A DNA stretch of 5,856 bases, from positions 1 to 5,856 of the forward strand of contig JALSPT010000002.1 of the NCBI GenBank assembly GCA_026985785.1. The letters run 5' to 3'. The notes below the pieces were generated by a model. The model did not search any database, was not told where the DNA came from, and saw only the letters and a program-made list of their open reading frames with translations. Each line of letters starts with the position of its first letter. The first letter of the stretch is position 1. Below, in pieces: positions 4,938 through 5,856 of the stretch. The DNA is from Anaerolineales bacterium (lineage in GTDB: Bacteria; Chloroflexota; Anaerolineae; Anaerolineales; DRMV01). A program made the translations under genes and the position numbers.

Positions 4938-5856
4938 ATGCTGAGCGGGAAAGGCATGTTCATCTGGAAAATCTACCGCTGCGAGGGCGGCAACCCTCAA
5001 GCCATTGCCAACGTCGCGGCGGAAGCCGGGTTGTCGCACATTCTGGTCAAGATTGCCGACGACGGGGGCATCTACAACTACGACTGGGACCACCACCGCG
5101 ACTTGGTGCCGCCGCTGGTCAGCGCGCTCAAAGCCAAAGGCATCACCGTATGGGGATGGCATTACATCTACGGGCGCGATCCGGTAGAAGAGGCTCGCGT
5201 GGCCGCCCGGCGGACGCGTCAATTGGGCCTAACGGGGTACGTCATCGACGCCGAGGTGGAATTCGAGGCCGACGGCATGGCTGCCAAAGCAGAAACTTTT
5301 ATGAACACGCTACGCCAGGAGATGCCTTCCGACGTCCTTATCGGCCTGAGTTCGTTCCGCTTCCCCAGTTATCACCCCGGCTTCCCCTGGCGGCAGTTCC
5401 TCGACCAGTGCGACTTCAACCTCCCCCAGGTATACTGGATTACCGCCCACAACCCGGCAGCCCAACTCACCCGCACCGTGCGTGAATTTCGCGCCATGTA
5501 CCCAGACCAACCTCTGCTGGCTGCTGGCTCGGCCTACAAATACGGCACTTGGGTGCCTTCAGCCTCCGAAATCACCGAATTCATGTCCACCGCCCGGCGG
5601 CTTGGCGTGCATGCCGTCAATTTCTGGGAATGGCACTTCACCCGCGAGCTTGACCCCAGCATCTGGCAAGCCATTGCGGATTTCGATTGGCCCGGCGGCG
5701 CACCACCTCCCCCGCCACCGCCGCCGCCGCAAGACATCACCGAAAAATTCATCGCCGCGCTCAACACCCACAACCCCGATGCGGTCGTCGCGCTCTACAC
5801 CGACCGCGCCGTCCACATCAACAGCGTCCGCACCGTCACCGGCAAAGCCGCCATCC
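4938..5856 (+). CDS. Glycoside hydrolase-like TIM-barrel protein with polyproline linker and SnoaL/NTF2-like domain, 5' part
   Basis: The reading frame is open from ATG 4938 to the right edge: 306 codons, no stop, C-terminus missing. Residues 7 to about 250 show eight regularly spaced hydrophobic segments that read as the strands of a (beta/alpha)8 barrel: MFIWKIYR (7-14), HILVKIAD (34-41), TVWGWHYIYG (70-79), GYVIDAEVEFE (100-110), VLIGLSSF (133-140), LPQVYWIT (162-169), LLAAGSAY (193-200) and AVNFWEWH (226-233). Acidic residues at the strand 4 end (D104, E106) and strand 8 (E231) are candidate active-site groups, as in clan-type glycoside hydrolases. After WPGGA come nine prolines (256-264). 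Residues from 266 on (KFIAALNTHNPDAVVALYTD, then TGKAAI) match the opening of a SnoaL/NTF2-like fold. No signal peptide or membrane helix is visible, which is odd if the target is cell-wall or extracellular glycan. Fold calls are by eye; the exact family and substrate are unknown. Confidence 0.85.
   Translation, partial: MLSGKGMFIWKIYRCEGGNPQAIANVAAEAGLSHILVKIADDGGIYNYDWDHHRDLVPPLVSALKAKGITVWGWHYIYGRDPVEEARVAARRTRQLGLTGYVIDAEVEFEADGMAAKAETFMNTLRQEMPSDVLIGLSSFRFPSYHPGFPWRQFLDQCDFNLPQVYWITAHNPAAQLTRTVREFRAMYPDQPLLAAGSAYKYGTWVPSASEITEFMSTARRLGVHAVNFWEWHFTRELDPSIWQAIADFDWPGGAPPPPPPPPPQDITEKFIAALNTHNPDAVVALYTDRAVHINSVRTVTGKAAI
5703..5729 (+). repeat. Nine-proline codon run, CCG-rich
   Basis: Nine proline codons in a row include a terminal run of four CCG preceded by CCG-CCA. 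They form the rigid linker between barrel and SnoaL/NTF2-like domain. The triplet run could change length by slippage without breaking the frame. Confidence 0.85.

Noticed and set aside
5534..5816. Minus-strand frames near the right edge, including a glycine-rich one
   Set aside because: The glycine run is the complement of the proline codon run in the + strand barrel gene; both frames are antisense shadows.

Overview
The window is dense, GC-rich bacterial DNA. All six genes read on the + strand and no gap exceeds about 90 bases. The protein styles suggest a member of the Chloroflexota, probably Anaerolineae: a PhnD with 'GDCDAGATF' and 'SFYDGFRQ' stretches, a greatly enlarged PhnE, and a TIM-barrel protein joined by polyproline to an NTF2/SnoaL-like domain. 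This assignment rests on remembered family resemblance and was not computed.

Region 1 (1-3525) is a phosphonate-type ABC importer in the order phnD-phnC-phnE. It holds the C-terminal part of the binding protein (open at the left edge), a strong intrinsic terminator, the ATPase, and a 713-residue permease. The terminator between phnD and phnC would let the binding protein be made in excess, with ATPase and permease made by read-through. The permease is the most unusual object here. A canonical PhnE core of about 260 residues can be traced through it, but it is split by two large insertions and preceded by a multi-helix N-terminal domain. No phosphonate-degrading genes are visible, so the substrate (phosphonate, phosphite, phosphate ester or other) is open.

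Region 2 (3526-4848) starts with a 12-bp GC-rich inverted repeat next to a perfect extended -10 promoter (TGG-TATAAT). The ATG of a SanA/DUF218 membrane protein lies 8 bases after the -10, so its mRNA is probably leaderless. Its stop codon overlaps the start of an HD-domain hydrolase (ATGA), so the two form a translationally coupled pair.

Region 3 (4849-5856) holds a possible promoter, a very good ribosome binding site, and a gene running off the right edge. That gene encodes an apparent (beta/alpha)8 barrel resembling glycoside hydrolases, nine prolines in a row, and the start of a SnoaL/NTF2-like domain. It has no signal peptide.

No RNA gene, CRISPR array, insertion sequence or prophage was seen. 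The gene content is mostly ordinary; the permease architecture, the leaderless start and the barrel fusion deserve a second look.
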